Positions 56,871-64,000 of a stretch of 64,000 bases of DNA are shown here, piece by piece; positions within the stretch are counted from its first letter, which is position 1, and each line of letters starts with the position of its first letter. The stretch lies in NCBI RefSeq assembly GCF_028898845.1, contig NZ_CP118575.1, forward strand, positions 1 to 64,000, written 5' to 3'. The DNA is from Streptomyces sp. WZ-12 (GTDB taxonomy: Bacteria > Actinomycetota > Actinomycetes > Streptomycetales > Streptomycetaceae). Made by a program: the position numbers and the translations under genes. The notes under the pieces were generated by a model, which ran no database searches, had not been told where the DNA came from, and saw only the letters and a program-made list of their open reading frames with translations.

Positions 56871-59018
56871 ATGGCATCCGAGGAAGAGCTGTTCGCGAAC
56901 ATTGACGCGTTGTTGGAGGAGGAACCGCAGCTCCCGCCGCCGGCGGAGCGTGCCCGGCTTCGCGAGGCCGCTGGCATCACCCAGGCCCGGCTCGCGGTCG
57001 CGTTGAAGACGTCGACGCAGACGGTGAAGAACTACGAGAACGGTCGCTCCGAGCCGAAGTCGCCGCGCTTGGAGGCGTATCAGCGGCTGCTGAAGGGGTG
57101 GGCGGCGAAGTACCCTGCGCACGGCGCTCCCGCTGCACCCGCCCCGGCCCCGGCCCCGGCCCCGGCCGCCACGATGGAGCCGGAGGTGCCCGAGACGTTC
57201 GCCGGCCCGGCCGCCTCTGAGCCGGAGGCGCCGGCTGCCGCACCGGTGCAGGCTCCGGCCGGGCCCGAACGGCGCGCCCGTGCGGCCGCGCGTCCGGCGA
57301 CGTCGCGGCGTCTGGCGGCGAAGAAGGCGGTGAAGCCCGCGAAGCCGGCCGTCGACCCGCGCTTCCCGCACGGCCCGCTGGCCGTGCTGGATGGTGACGG
57401 CTCCGCATACGGCGTGGGCGGCATCGTGCTCGACTGCCCGGCCACTACGGTGCCGGAGCTGGTGGAGTGGACGCTGCGCGAGTCCGGTCTCGGTGCCGCG
57501 AAGCTCAATCGGTACGGCAAGGACAGCGACCCGCTGATCGTCCTCACCGCCGCGGCCGCCGTGAAGCTCGGACTGCCCGAGCGCCTGGAGGGCCACGAGC
57601 AGCGCCGCTCCCTGCGCCTGCCGGAGGACCACCCGGTCGTCAAGCAGGTCGCGAAGGCGAAGTGGCAGCTCACGCAGCGCGGGTTCGGCCCATGGGCGCG
57701 GATCTACCGCAAGGCGCAGGGCCGTGACCGGCAGTGCGTGCAATTGGCGATCCTGTCGTGGGATGCCCTCGATGAGCGGTCCTGGCCCGGCGTCTCCCAG
57801 ATGGAGCCGGCCGACATCGCCCGCGTGCTCGGGGTGTACGCCCAGCGGGTCATCACCCCGCGCGGCTCCACCGCCGTCTCGGGCCTGGAGCTGATGACCG
57901 CCATGCGCCCGCCGACGAAGCCGGAGCGCGATGAGCAGACCGGCAACTGGATCTCCGGCCACAACCTGGGCTCGCTGGGGACGGAGCCGATGGACCCGGC
58001 TCCGCCGGAGGCCACCGCGGAGCACCCAGTCGTCGTTCAGTCCGGCTGGAAGGGCGGGTTCCTCAACGAGGAGGCGTACCAGTGGGTGCGCTCGGTGGAC
58101 TTGCTCAGCGATGAGGAGTGCCTGTTGCCCTTCGCGGTCGGCCTCGACCTGAACACGGCGTTCTTGGCCGCCGCGGCCCGCCTGGTTGTCGGCCTGTCCG
58201 CGCCCGACCACTTCCACGCCCCGAAGTTCAACCCGAAGATCCCCGGGAGCTGGCTGGTCGACCTGTCCCGCATCGAGCTGGACCCTCGTCTGCCCTCGCC
58301 GTTCACGCCGGACGGCTCCCGGCCGACGGGCCCGGCCTGGTACCAGACGCACACCGTCGCCTACGCCCAGGAGCTCGGGTACGACGTGCACCCGATCGAG
58401 GCGTACCTGCGGCGCGAGACCGGCGCCTACCTGGACCCGTGGCACGACCGCCTCAAGAACGCCTACGTCGACACCCTCGCCGACCTGGGCGTCACTAAGG
58501 ACCTGGACGACCGCGCTTTCCTCGCCGCGATGGAGCAGCACAAGCAAGTCGATCCGGCCCTGGCCGCAGTCCTCGCGGCCATCAAAGCCACGGTGAAGGG
58601 GGGCGTGGGCAAGCTGCGCGAGCGCCCGCAGGGCAAGCACTACAAGGACGGCGAGCGGTGGCCGGCCCTTCAGCGGCCGACCTGGCGCCCGGACATCCGC
58701 GCCGCCGTCATCTCCAAGGCGCGGGTCAACATGCACCGCAAGCTGCTGAACATGGCGAAGATGACGGGTCTGTACCCCCTCGCCGTGCTCTCCGACTGCG
58801 TCGTCTACCCCTCGCCCGGCGCCTCGCCGCTGGACTTCCTCCCGTACGCCGCCTCGGGCAAGCCGCAGCCGGGCGGCTTCCGCCTCGGGCCCACGCCGGG
58901 CCTGGCGAAGCTGGAGGGCGTCCAGGAGATGTCCTGGGCCGTGGACCTGATGGAGAAGGGCCTCAACCCCGCCCGCCACATCAAGGGCGGCGACGCCGTC
59001 CTCGACGAGGGCGAGTAG
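56871..59018 (+). CDS. tap: telomere-associated protein Tap
   Basis: 715 residues, ATG with GGTGGAGG upstream. The opening EEELFANIDALLEEEPQLPP and the XRE-type HTH (LREAAGITQARLAVALKTST; VKNYENGRSEPKS) are the hallmark of Streptomyces Tap. An Ala-Pro linker (APAPAPAPAPAPA, about 85-97) leads to a long C-terminal domain (about 150-710). Tap binds the 3' overhang at telomeres and recruits the terminal protein Tpg for end patching of linear replicons. It is followed by a winged-helix gene and tpg in the same direction. Confidence 0.88.
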   Translation: MASEEELFANIDALLEEEPQLPPPAERARLREAAGITQARLAVALKTSTQTVKNYENGRSEPKSPRLEAYQRLLKGWAAKYPAHGAPAAPAPAPAPAPAATMEPEVPETFAGPAASEPEAPAAAPVQAPAGPERRARAAARPATSRRLAAKKAVKPAKPAVDPRFPHGPLAVLDGDGSAYGVGGIVLDCPATTVPELVEWTLRESGLGAAKLNRYGKDSDPLIVLTAAAAVKLGLPERLEGHEQRRSLRLPEDHPVVKQVAKAKWQLTQRGFGPWARIYRKAQGRDRQCVQLAILSWDALDERSWPGVSQMEPADIARVLGVYAQRVITPRGSTAVSGLELMTAMRPPTKPERDEQTGNWISGHNLGSLGTEPMDPAPPEATAEHPVVVQSGWKGGFLNEEAYQWVRSVDLLSDEECLLPFAVGLDLNTAFLAAAARLVVGLSAPDHFHAPKFNPKIPGSWLVDLSRIELDPRLPSPFTPDGSRPTGPAWYQTHTVAYAQELGYDVHPIEAYLRRETGAYLDPWHDRLKNAYVDTLADLGVTKDLDDRAFLAAMEQHKQVDPALAAVLAAIKATVKGGVGKLRERPQGKHYKDGERWPALQRPTWRPDIRAAVISKARVNMHRKLLNMAKMTGLYPLAVLSDCVVYPSPGASPLDFLPYAASGKPQPGGFRLGPTPGLAKLEGVQEMSWAVDLMEKGLNPARHIKGGDAVLDEGE

Positions 59019-59109
59019 GACCGCGACCCGCGACCGCCGGCACCGGCATGACGCCGTCCCAACGAAAAGGCCGGCGCGCACCTCAACCGCACCGAAGGAG
59101 CCGTACCCG

Positions 59110-59502
59110 ATGACCACCACCGACGCCGCGCCTCCGCAGTGGCCCGTTCCCACCGCCCCGCCCGCCCATGACCCGGCACTGTTGGCGCGGGCGATGCGGG
59201 ACATGCGCCTGACCTGGCGCGCCCGCGGCGTCCTGGCCGAACTCGCCACCGGCTACACCCCCGGCCAGGCCCCCACGGTCAGCGAACTGATCTCCCTCAC
59301 CCGCGATGAGCGCCTGGCCGCCGAGGGCCGCGACGCCTTCCGCAAGGCGGTCGGCGAACTGCGCGCCCTCGGCTACCTCACACCCGACGCCACCACGGCC
59401 TCCGGTGTGGGCGAGCGCCTGGTCGTGGACCTCGCCCCGGCCGCCGACGCCCGCCTGATCCCTCAGCGCTACGGCCACAGCCTGTTCACGGACGGGAGCT
59501 GA
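59110..59502 (+). CDS. winged-helix-like protein between tap and tpg
   Basis: 130 residues, ATG with GAAGGAG upstream. The core resembles a replication/transcription winged helix: MRDMRLTWRARGVLAELATG, TVSELISLTRDERLAAEGRD, AFRKAVGELRALGYLT. It lies 91 bases after tap and 3 bases before tpg, so it is probably co-expressed with both. tap and tpg are usually described as directly adjacent, so this insertion deserves attention. Confidence 0.65.
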   Translation: MTTTDAAPPQWPVPTAPPAHDPALLARAMRDMRLTWRARGVLAELATGYTPGQAPTVSELISLTRDERLAAEGRDAFRKAVGELRALGYLTPDATTASGVGERLVVDLAPAADARLIPQRYGHSLFTDGS

Positions 59503-59505
59503 CCG

Positions 59506-60060
59506 GTGGGGGAGATTGAGGGCGCTATCGAGCGAGCCGATCAGGAAGCGTTCACCCGTCAGCCACCCAAGAGCCTCAAAGCGCGCATCAACTTCCTGGT
59601 GGGGCAGATGAAGACCACCAAGGCCGTTGCCGCCGAGCTCGGCGTCAGCCAGCGCTCGGTGGAGCGTTACCGCACCGGCGAGCGCAAACACCCGCCCAAG
59701 CCCATCGCGGACCGGATCGACACGGCCGTACGCGCCCGCTGGCAGCCGAAGGTCCGAGGGCGCCGCCGGAAACAGGCCGCCACCAGCACCGGCATCACCG
59801 TGGAGACCCGGGCCCGGTTCGGCTATACCGCGCCGATCGGCACTACCGACGACGGCCGGATGCGCCGCCTGACCGTCCACCTTCCGCCGGCCTACGCCCG
59901 TCGTCTGTTCGACGCCCAGCAGCAGGGCGCCACCGACCAGCAGATGCGGGACATCGTCGCCGAAGGACTGCAGGAGGTGTACTTCAAGGATGGCGGACGC
60001 CGCGCCGCGGGCCTCGAGGTCGCCGTCACCGACATCGACTACTTCGACGTCTCCTACTGA
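59506..60060 (+). CDS. tpg: telomere terminal protein Tpg
   Basis: 184 residues from a GTG three bases after the previous stop, the usual Tpg length. The HTH KAVAAELGVSQRSVERYRTG lies at about 39-58, then a basic patch (PKVRGRRRKQ). Thr113-Thr114 lie in PIGTTDDGRMRR. Thr114 is the residue reported to receive the first deoxynucleotide in the Streptomyces chromosomal Tpg. The C-terminal half includes LTVHLPPAYARRLFDAQQQG. Tpg is covalently linked to the 5' telomere ends and primes end patching, so it marks the replicon as linear. Confidence 0.9.
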   Translation: MGEIEGAIERADQEAFTRQPPKSLKARINFLVGQMKTTKAVAAELGVSQRSVERYRTGERKHPPKPIADRIDTAVRARWQPKVRGRRRKQAATSTGITVETRARFGYTAPIGTTDDGRMRRLTVHLPPAYARRLFDAQQQGATDQQMRDIVAEGLQEVYFKDGGRRAAGLEVAVTDIDYFDVSY

Positions 60061-60137
60061 CCGGAACCGGACTCAAGCGGCCGCGCACCGCTGTGTGACT
60101 GCGCGCTTCACTTCAGCCGGGGTTTCTGTCGCGTCGG

Positions 60138-60764
60138 ATGACTTTGGTGGTTCCGGCGGGGCTGGTGTACCCCTGCCCGCTGTGCCACTGGCCGATGCGG
60201 GTGGCACAGCACGCAGCGACGGTCGAGGTGCGGTGCGAGGCCCACGCACCCCGCGGCGTGCACTACCGCCGCACCGCCAGTCCTGCTGGTGCGGGCCCGC
60301 CTGAGCTGGTCGGCACGGGGAAGAAGGCAACACCCGTGCAAGGGCTGCCGGCCAGCACGGAACACCTGGCCCTGGCCCGCCCGGTGTGGCGCTACGGGGT
60401 CCTGCCGACACTGATGGAACTGCACCTGCGCAACGAGGTCGCCGACCTTCCGCACGTCACTGTGGAGATGTGGCCCGGCGAGCTGCGGCCGGACGAGTAC
60501 GACCTGCACATCACGGTGGCGGTGCCGGGCCGGCGCACACAGCACTTCCGGGCGGACGCCAAAGCATGGGAGTCGGTGGTCGCCCTCGGCGACGCGCTGA
60601 TGGAACGCGAGCCGCCGCGGTGCCCGCTGACGATTGTGCTCCCTGACCACCAGGACCGCGAGCGGCACTACCTCGCCGCCAGGCTCCGCGGCCGCCTTAT
60701 CACGGTGACCACCCTCAGCCGGCTGGTCAAGCGCATCAAGACGGCATCCGGAGCGCCGCAGTGA
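60138..60764 (+). CDS. zinc-ribbon plus restriction-endonuclease-like hypothetical protein
   Basis: 208 residues. A C-x2-C pair (YPCPLCHWPM) and a later RCEAH form a possible zinc knuckle near the N-terminus. The second half has alternating strands and helices, YDLHITVAVPGRRTQHFRAD then CPLTIVLPDHQDRERHYLAA, like small REase-fold domains. I suspect, without proof, a relation to REase subunits of pPIWI-RE islands. It is followed closely by another unknown gene and a helicase fragment. Confidence 0.5.
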   Translation: MTLVVPAGLVYPCPLCHWPMRVAQHAATVEVRCEAHAPRGVHYRRTASPAGAGPPELVGTGKKATPVQGLPASTEHLALARPVWRYGVLPTLMELHLRNEVADLPHVTVEMWPGELRPDEYDLHITVAVPGRRTQHFRADAKAWESVVALGDALMEREPPRCPLTIVLPDHQDRERHYLAARLRGRLITVTTLSRLVKRIKTASGAPQ

Positions 60765-60774
60765 GGCCTGAGGA

Positions 60775-61353
60775 GTGGGAGCTGCGGCGGCTGACGGCGC
60801 GGTGCCGCTGGCGATCGCCGAGATGTACTTCGGCTTCCGCAACCCTCAGGGTGAGCTGGTCGTCCCGCTGGACCAGGCCTACTACATCTGGGCCGCCGCG
60901 CGCGTGGATCTGTGGGACCAGTGGCCCCGCCTGCCGCGCCGGGTACGGGAACTGGCCGGCCGGTACTGGCATGTGCGAGAAGACGACCTGGCCAGCCGGG
61001 ACACGTTCTATGCCATGGCCCGCGCCTACGCTGCCAGCCCGGACGGCCTGTACTGCCTGCCGGAGGATGTACCGCCCCGGGAGGCCCGGTACCTGGTCGT
61101 GGCGCACGCACAAAACCCCCTGCGGCTGGCAAAGCAGCTGGTGAGCGAGGCTGAGGAGCTCTTTTACCAGGCCCGCAGCCCGCTGCCCGTGGCCGGCCCC
61201 GGGCAGTGGTGCTTCGGCGGACGCGAACCCTCGGTGGTGACGATCCCCGACACCGAGAAAGACGCCCAGGTGCTTCCGCTGCGGCTGCGTACCGCCGCCT
61301 ACCGGCCCACCACGACGGTGTCCCGCAAGAAGGTGCTGCACCTGGCGCGCTGA
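60775..61353 (+). CDS. hypothetical protein
   Basis: 192 residues from a GTG at 60775 with GAGG upstream. A GTG at 60761 opens a different frame and dies, so a start-region frameshift is possible. It contains VPLAIAEMYFGFRNPQGELV, YYIWAAARVDLWDQWPRLPR and PPREARYLVVAHAQNPLRLA. It is 11 bases after the zinc-ribbon gene, so the two are likely an operon. Not recognised with confidence. Confidence 0.5.
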   Translation: MGAAAADGAVPLAIAEMYFGFRNPQGELVVPLDQAYYIWAAARVDLWDQWPRLPRRVRELAGRYWHVREDDLASRDTFYAMARAYAASPDGLYCLPEDVPPREARYLVVAHAQNPLRLAKQLVSEAEELFYQARSPLPVAGPGQWCFGGREPSVVTIPDTEKDAQVLPLRLRTAAYRPTTTVSRKKVLHLAR

Positions 61354-61656
61354 CAGGCGGCCGCCACCCCCGACCGTCATGGGTGGACACCCGGCCTGCT
61401 GACCGCGTTCTTCGACAAGCTCCTCGACGCCGAGGACCGCCCTGTCACCCGCCTCCAACTGCCCGCCGGAGCCATCAGAGTCCTCAACGCACCGACCGGC
61501 GTCGGCAAGAGCGTCCTGATGAACGCGATCGCCCCCCTGCTCGCCCAGCAGAGGCAGGGCCCCATCGCAGTGGTCGTCGGCCAGATCCACGACAGTCTCA
61601 GCGGCGCGGAACGCATCGAGGCGGACAACGACCTCGTCCGCCAGGTAGCCACCTAG
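61354..61656 (+). pseudogene. fragment of a P-loop helicase, cut by an IS481 element
   Basis: The frame directly following the previous stop stays open to the IS end and reads GWTPGLLTAFFDKLLDAED, then a Walker A LNAPTGVGKSVLMNAI and AVVVGQIHDSL. No start codon precedes it, so the 5' end is lost or mutated. The 3' end is replaced by the IS481-family element. Probably once the third gene of this operon. Confidence 0.6.
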
Positions 61657-62642
61657 CTGTATTGACCCGTGAGGTTGGGGACGCGGCTGGCGGGTGGCTG
61701 ACCTTTCAGCGCGGTGTGTCCGCGGTGGTGATTGTAGGTGTGCAGCCAGGCGGGGTAGGCGTCGCGTCGTTCCTGCTCGGTGCGGTAGGGCTTGGCGTAG
61801 GCCCATTCGTCGAGCAGGGTGCGGTTCAGGCGCTCGACTTTGCCGTTGGTCTGGGGCCGGTAGGGTCGGGTGCGCTTGTGGGCGATGCCTGCGGCGGCCA
61901 AGGCATCGCGCCACAGGTGGGACTTGTAGCAGGAGCCGTTGTCGGTCAGGACCCGCTCGACAGTGATCCCGCACGAGGTGAAGAACTCCTGGGCCCGGGT
62001 CCAGAAGGCGGTCGCGGTCTCCTTCTTCTCGTCGGTCAGGATCTCGCTGTAGGCGAGGCGGGAGTGGTCGTCGACGGCGGTGTGGATGTAGCTGTAGCCG
62101 GTGCCGGAACGGGTTTTGCGGCCGGCGTGGCGGCCCAGCACCTTGTGTCCGCCGCCGTCGGGGATGTTGCCGAGTTTCTTGATGTCCACGTGCACCAGCT
62201 CGCCGGGCCGTTCGCGTTCGTAGCGGCGTATGGCTCGGCTGGTCGCGCGGTCCAGGTGCGTGAGCCGGGCCAGCTGGTAGCGGGTCAGCACTCGATGCAC
62301 CGTTGAGGGGACCAGGCCGAGCAGGCCGGCGATGCGGGCTGGCCCCCAGCGGCGCAGGATGCGGAGCTTGATGATCCGGCGTTCGGTGCGGGTCGGTGTC
62401 CGGCGTGGGCTGTGGTGGGGGCGGGAGGAGCGGTCGGTCATGCCGGCCTCGCCCAGGACTCGGTAGCGGCCGGCCCATCGTTGGGCCGTGGTCGGGGAGA
62501 CCTGGAAGCGTTCGGCGGCCCGCCGTAGGGTCCAGCCGTCCTCGACGACGCAGCGGGCCAGACGCAGCCGGCCGGTCTCGGTCAGGGGTGCATTACGGTG
62601 GGGCACGAGGGCCTTTCGGTCGGTGTAGACGTCGCAATCCAC
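61653..62642 (-). CDS. IS481-family transposase
   Basis: 329 residues. An N-terminal HTH pair (TLRRAAERFQVSPTTAQRWA; GPARIAGLLGLVPSTVHRVL) leads to an integrase-like DDE core: VHVDIKKLG, RVLTDNGSCYKS, and NGKVERLNRTLLDEW. The length is normal for the family and no stop interrupts it, so it may be active. Confidence 0.92.
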   Translation of the reverse strand: MDCDVYTDRKALVPHRNAPLTETGRLRLARCVVEDGWTLRRAAERFQVSPTTAQRWAGRYRVLGEAGMTDRSSRPHHSPRRTPTRTERRIIKLRILRRWGPARIAGLLGLVPSTVHRVLTRYQLARLTHLDRATSRAIRRYERERPGELVHVDIKKLGNIPDGGGHKVLGRHAGRKTRSGTGYSYIHTAVDDHSRLAYSEILTDEKKETATAFWTRAQEFFTSCGITVERVLTDNGSCYKSHLWRDALAAAGIAHKRTRPYRPQTNGKVERLNRTLLDEWAYAKPYRTEQERRDAYPAWLHTYNHHRGHTALKGQPPASRVPNLTGQYS

Positions 62643-62676
62643 ACCGAACCCGGAAGGCCCTCACCCGTTCAAGATC
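61656..62676 (-). mobile_element. IS481-family insertion sequence
   Basis: Imperfect terminal inverted repeats: TGTATTGACCCGTGAGG at about 61658 and the complement of CCTCACCCGTTCAAGATC near 62659-62676. They enclose a single transposase gene. It separates a helicase fragment from a recombinase fragment. Exact ends uncertain by a few bases. Confidence 0.75.
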
Positions 62677-63313
62677 CCGCAACCGAGACCTGCATCACCC
62701 GTCCACAACCTCCCGGGACAGAACACCGACCAGTGGCAGGGCACCTCCACCGCGGCCACCAGCCGCACCCTGCTTATCGCCTGCCTACGCCAGGGCCTGC
62801 GCCTGGCTCGCGACCACCGCCTGACGGACCTGACCTGGCTCACCGACGCCGCCTACGCGTACGACAACGACGCCATCTGGGAACCCCTGGCCCCGCCCGC
62901 CCACGACCACAGCAACACGAACCCGTCGCTGAAGTTCAACGAGGTCGAAGAGCCCTTCGAGTTCCTGATGCCGGACCAGATCCCGACGCTGGTCGAGACC
63001 ACTCGCAACGTCCGGGACCGGTTCCTGGTCTCCCTCGGTGCGGTCACCGGCATGCGGATTGGTGAACCGCTCGGCCTGCACCGCCAGGACATGCACCTGC
63101 TGTCGGACTCGCGGGTCCTGGGCTGCCCAGCGGCCGGCCCGCACGTCCACGCCCGGCGTCGGCGAGACAACACCAACGGGGCTCTGGCAAAGGCCCGCGT
63201 TCCCCGCGCGATCCCGGTCACCACCGACGTGGTCGGCCTCTACGCCGACTACACGTACGAGCGGGCCCGGCTGCTGCCCCAGGACGACCAGGAACTCGTC
63301 TTCGTCAACCTCT
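62677..63313 (+). pseudogene. tyrosine recombinase fragment, truncated at both ends
   Basis: Frame 1 is open between the two IS elements: LLIACLRQGLRLARDHRLTD, LTWLTDAAYAYDNDAIWEPL, and the box-I arginine in GAVTGMRIGEPLGLHRQD (near 63040). The later H-x-x-R and catalytic Tyr are missing, removed by the IS3-family element at 63314. It was probably the integrase of an earlier integrative element. Confidence 0.7.
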
Positions 63314-64000
63314 TGAGGTGCCTCGAGGTTTCCGGACAGGCGTCCAATAGGATCGCCTGGAACAGGGAACGAGGAACAAGCAGTGGCACCGAGAAAGTAC
63401 TCCCCGGAGTTCCGTGAGGAAGCCGTCCGGATTGCCTTGAGTTCGAGCAAGACGGTCACCGAGGTCGGCCGGGAACTCGAGATGAATCCGGAGACGCTCC
63501 GTGGCTGGATGAAGAAGCACCAGAAGCGGAATGAGTTGCCCGCCGATGCCGGCCTGCCCGTCAGTGAGCGTGCGCGACTGAAAGAGCTGGAACGGCGCAA
63601 CCACGAGCTCGAGATGGAGAACGCCTTCCTGACAAAAAGCCGCAGCGTACTTCGCGAAGGATCCCCGGTAGCGAGCAAGTACGAGTTCATCGATGAGATG
63701 CGACTTGATACGGCGGAGTACGTCTACAGCGTCGAGTTCATGTGCAGCAGACTCGGCGTTTGCAGATCCGGCTACTACGAATGGCGCGACCGTCCAGAAT
63801 CCGCAACAGCCAAGCGGCGCGAGGAACTGAAAATGCTCATCAAGAAGGCATTCGAGGAATCCGACAGCACCTATGGCTACCGGCGCGTCCACGCCCAGCT
63901 GGCCCGCTGGGGCCGCGCCGTCGGCCCGGAGCTGGTCCGCCGCCTCATGCGCGAGATGGGCCTGGAACCCTGCCAGCCGAGGCCGAATCGTTTCGGCCTC
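63314..64000 (+). mobile_element. IS3-family insertion sequence (left part)
   Basis: Begins near TGAGGTGCCTCGAGGTTTCC, which fits an IS3-type terminal repeat, and contains the transposase reading frame to the window edge. Confidence 0.75.
63383..64000 (+). CDS. IS3-family transposase, OrfA and OrfB joined in one frame (partial)
   Basis: From the GTG at 63383 the OrfA HTH is visible (YSPEFREEAVRIALSSSKTV; EVGRELEMNPETLRGWMKKH), then the leucine-zipper region (LKELERRNHELEMENAFL). At the usual frameshift site the sequence is GACAAAAAGCC. Reading straight on gives the OrfB frame (KYEFIDEMRLDT, then GYYEWRDRPESATAKRREEL, STYGYRRVHAQLARWG) without a shift, whereas skipping one base gives the expected OrfA end AAAYFAKDPR and a stop. 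The gene runs off the window. Confidence 0.85.
   Translation, partial: MAPRKYSPEFREEAVRIALSSSKTVTEVGRELEMNPETLRGWMKKHQKRNELPADAGLPVSERARLKELERRNHELEMENAFLTKSRSVLREGSPVASKYEFIDEMRLDTAEYVYSVEFMCSRLGVCRSGYYEWRDRPESATAKRREELKMLIKKAFEESDSTYGYRRVHAQLARWGRAVGPELVRRLMREMGLEPCQPRPNRFGL

Noticed and set aside
56808..59249. 813-codon minus-strand frame opposite tap
   Set aside because: Shadow frame; Tap is recognised on the plus strand.
1..64000. tRNA genes or a tRNA attachment site
   Set aside because: No T-loop and acceptor pairing set was found on either strand by eye; a tRNA scan would be decisive.
1..64000. Telomere sequence within the window
   Set aside because: tap/tpg imply linear ends, but the outermost bases are inside genes and show no packed terminal palindromes.

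Overview
The window looks like part of a linear, self-transmissible Streptomyces-type replicon, most likely a linear plasmid, although a plasmid-rich chromosome arm is possible. The DNA is very GC-rich. Genes use GTG and TTG starts, are packed in four-base ATGA/GTGA overlaps, and include families typical of actinomycete mobile elements: tap/tpg telomere genes, SpdB-like and TraB-like transfer proteins, a WhiB protein, the XRE/DUF397 pair and KorSA-like GntR regulators. No rRNA or tRNA gene was seen, and no ordinary housekeeping block.

Layout. 1-3.9 kb is scarred DNA: the end of a helicase-associated-domain gene, a complete IS21-family element (istA/istB) that splits a small gene, and an ISL3-type transposase relic. 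4.5-8.5 kb is the most striking region: a complete lasso-peptide cluster on the minus strand in the order A-C-B1-B2-methyltransferase. Its 40-codon precursor gene is too short for ordinary ORF listing and its tailoring enzyme is of the protein-L-isoaspartate methyltransferase type. A divergent XRE/TPR regulator faces it. 10-17.8 kb holds scattered accessory genes (DUF402, GNAT, an FtsK-like translocase and a duplicated scrap of its 3' end). 17.9-21.6 kb is a small regulon: a GntR repressor, a coupled small protein plus an extra dapF, and a divergent desaturase. All carry the same CTAGT-N-ACTAG operator. 23.7-26.2 kb is a partition locus, parB-parA, with five GTTTCCA-N-TGGAAAC palindromes that are probably its centromere sites. 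26.5-31.6 kb carries two RNA/nucleotide-metabolism modules: diguanylate cyclase, ASCH and a RapZ-C/HIT fusion; then a kinase with a 2H phosphoesterase and a beta-repeat protein.

31.8-35.9 kb is a patch of small regulators and hypothetical genes, including an anti-sigma-like ATPase and the XRE/DUF397 pair. 36-47.4 kb is a conjugation module read on the minus strand: VirB4-like ATPase, SCO6880-like protein, polytopic VirB6/TrbL-like protein, small membrane protein, SLT/NlpC peptidoglycan hydrolase, TraB/FtsK translocase, SpdB-like protein, WhiB and small plasmid proteins. 47.6-53.8 kb is the replication region: a GntR regulator with a phased operator, a P-loop kinase, a small HTH protein, a hairpin-rich 0.7-kb segment, then a large Rep protein coupled to a DciA-like protein. 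54-56.6 kb holds hypothetical genes and an Abi/HEPN gene. 56.9-60.1 kb is tap - winged-helix ORF - tpg, which implies protein-capped linear ends. 60.1-64 kb is decaying: two genes of unknown role, a helicase fragment cut by an IS481-family element, a tyrosine recombinase truncated at both ends, and an IS3-family element running off the window.

Together, Rep/DciA start replication, Tap/Tpg finish the ends, ParAB segregate the replicon and the Tra module transfers it. The lasso-peptide cluster, the dapF/desaturase regulon and the RNA-repair genes are cargo.
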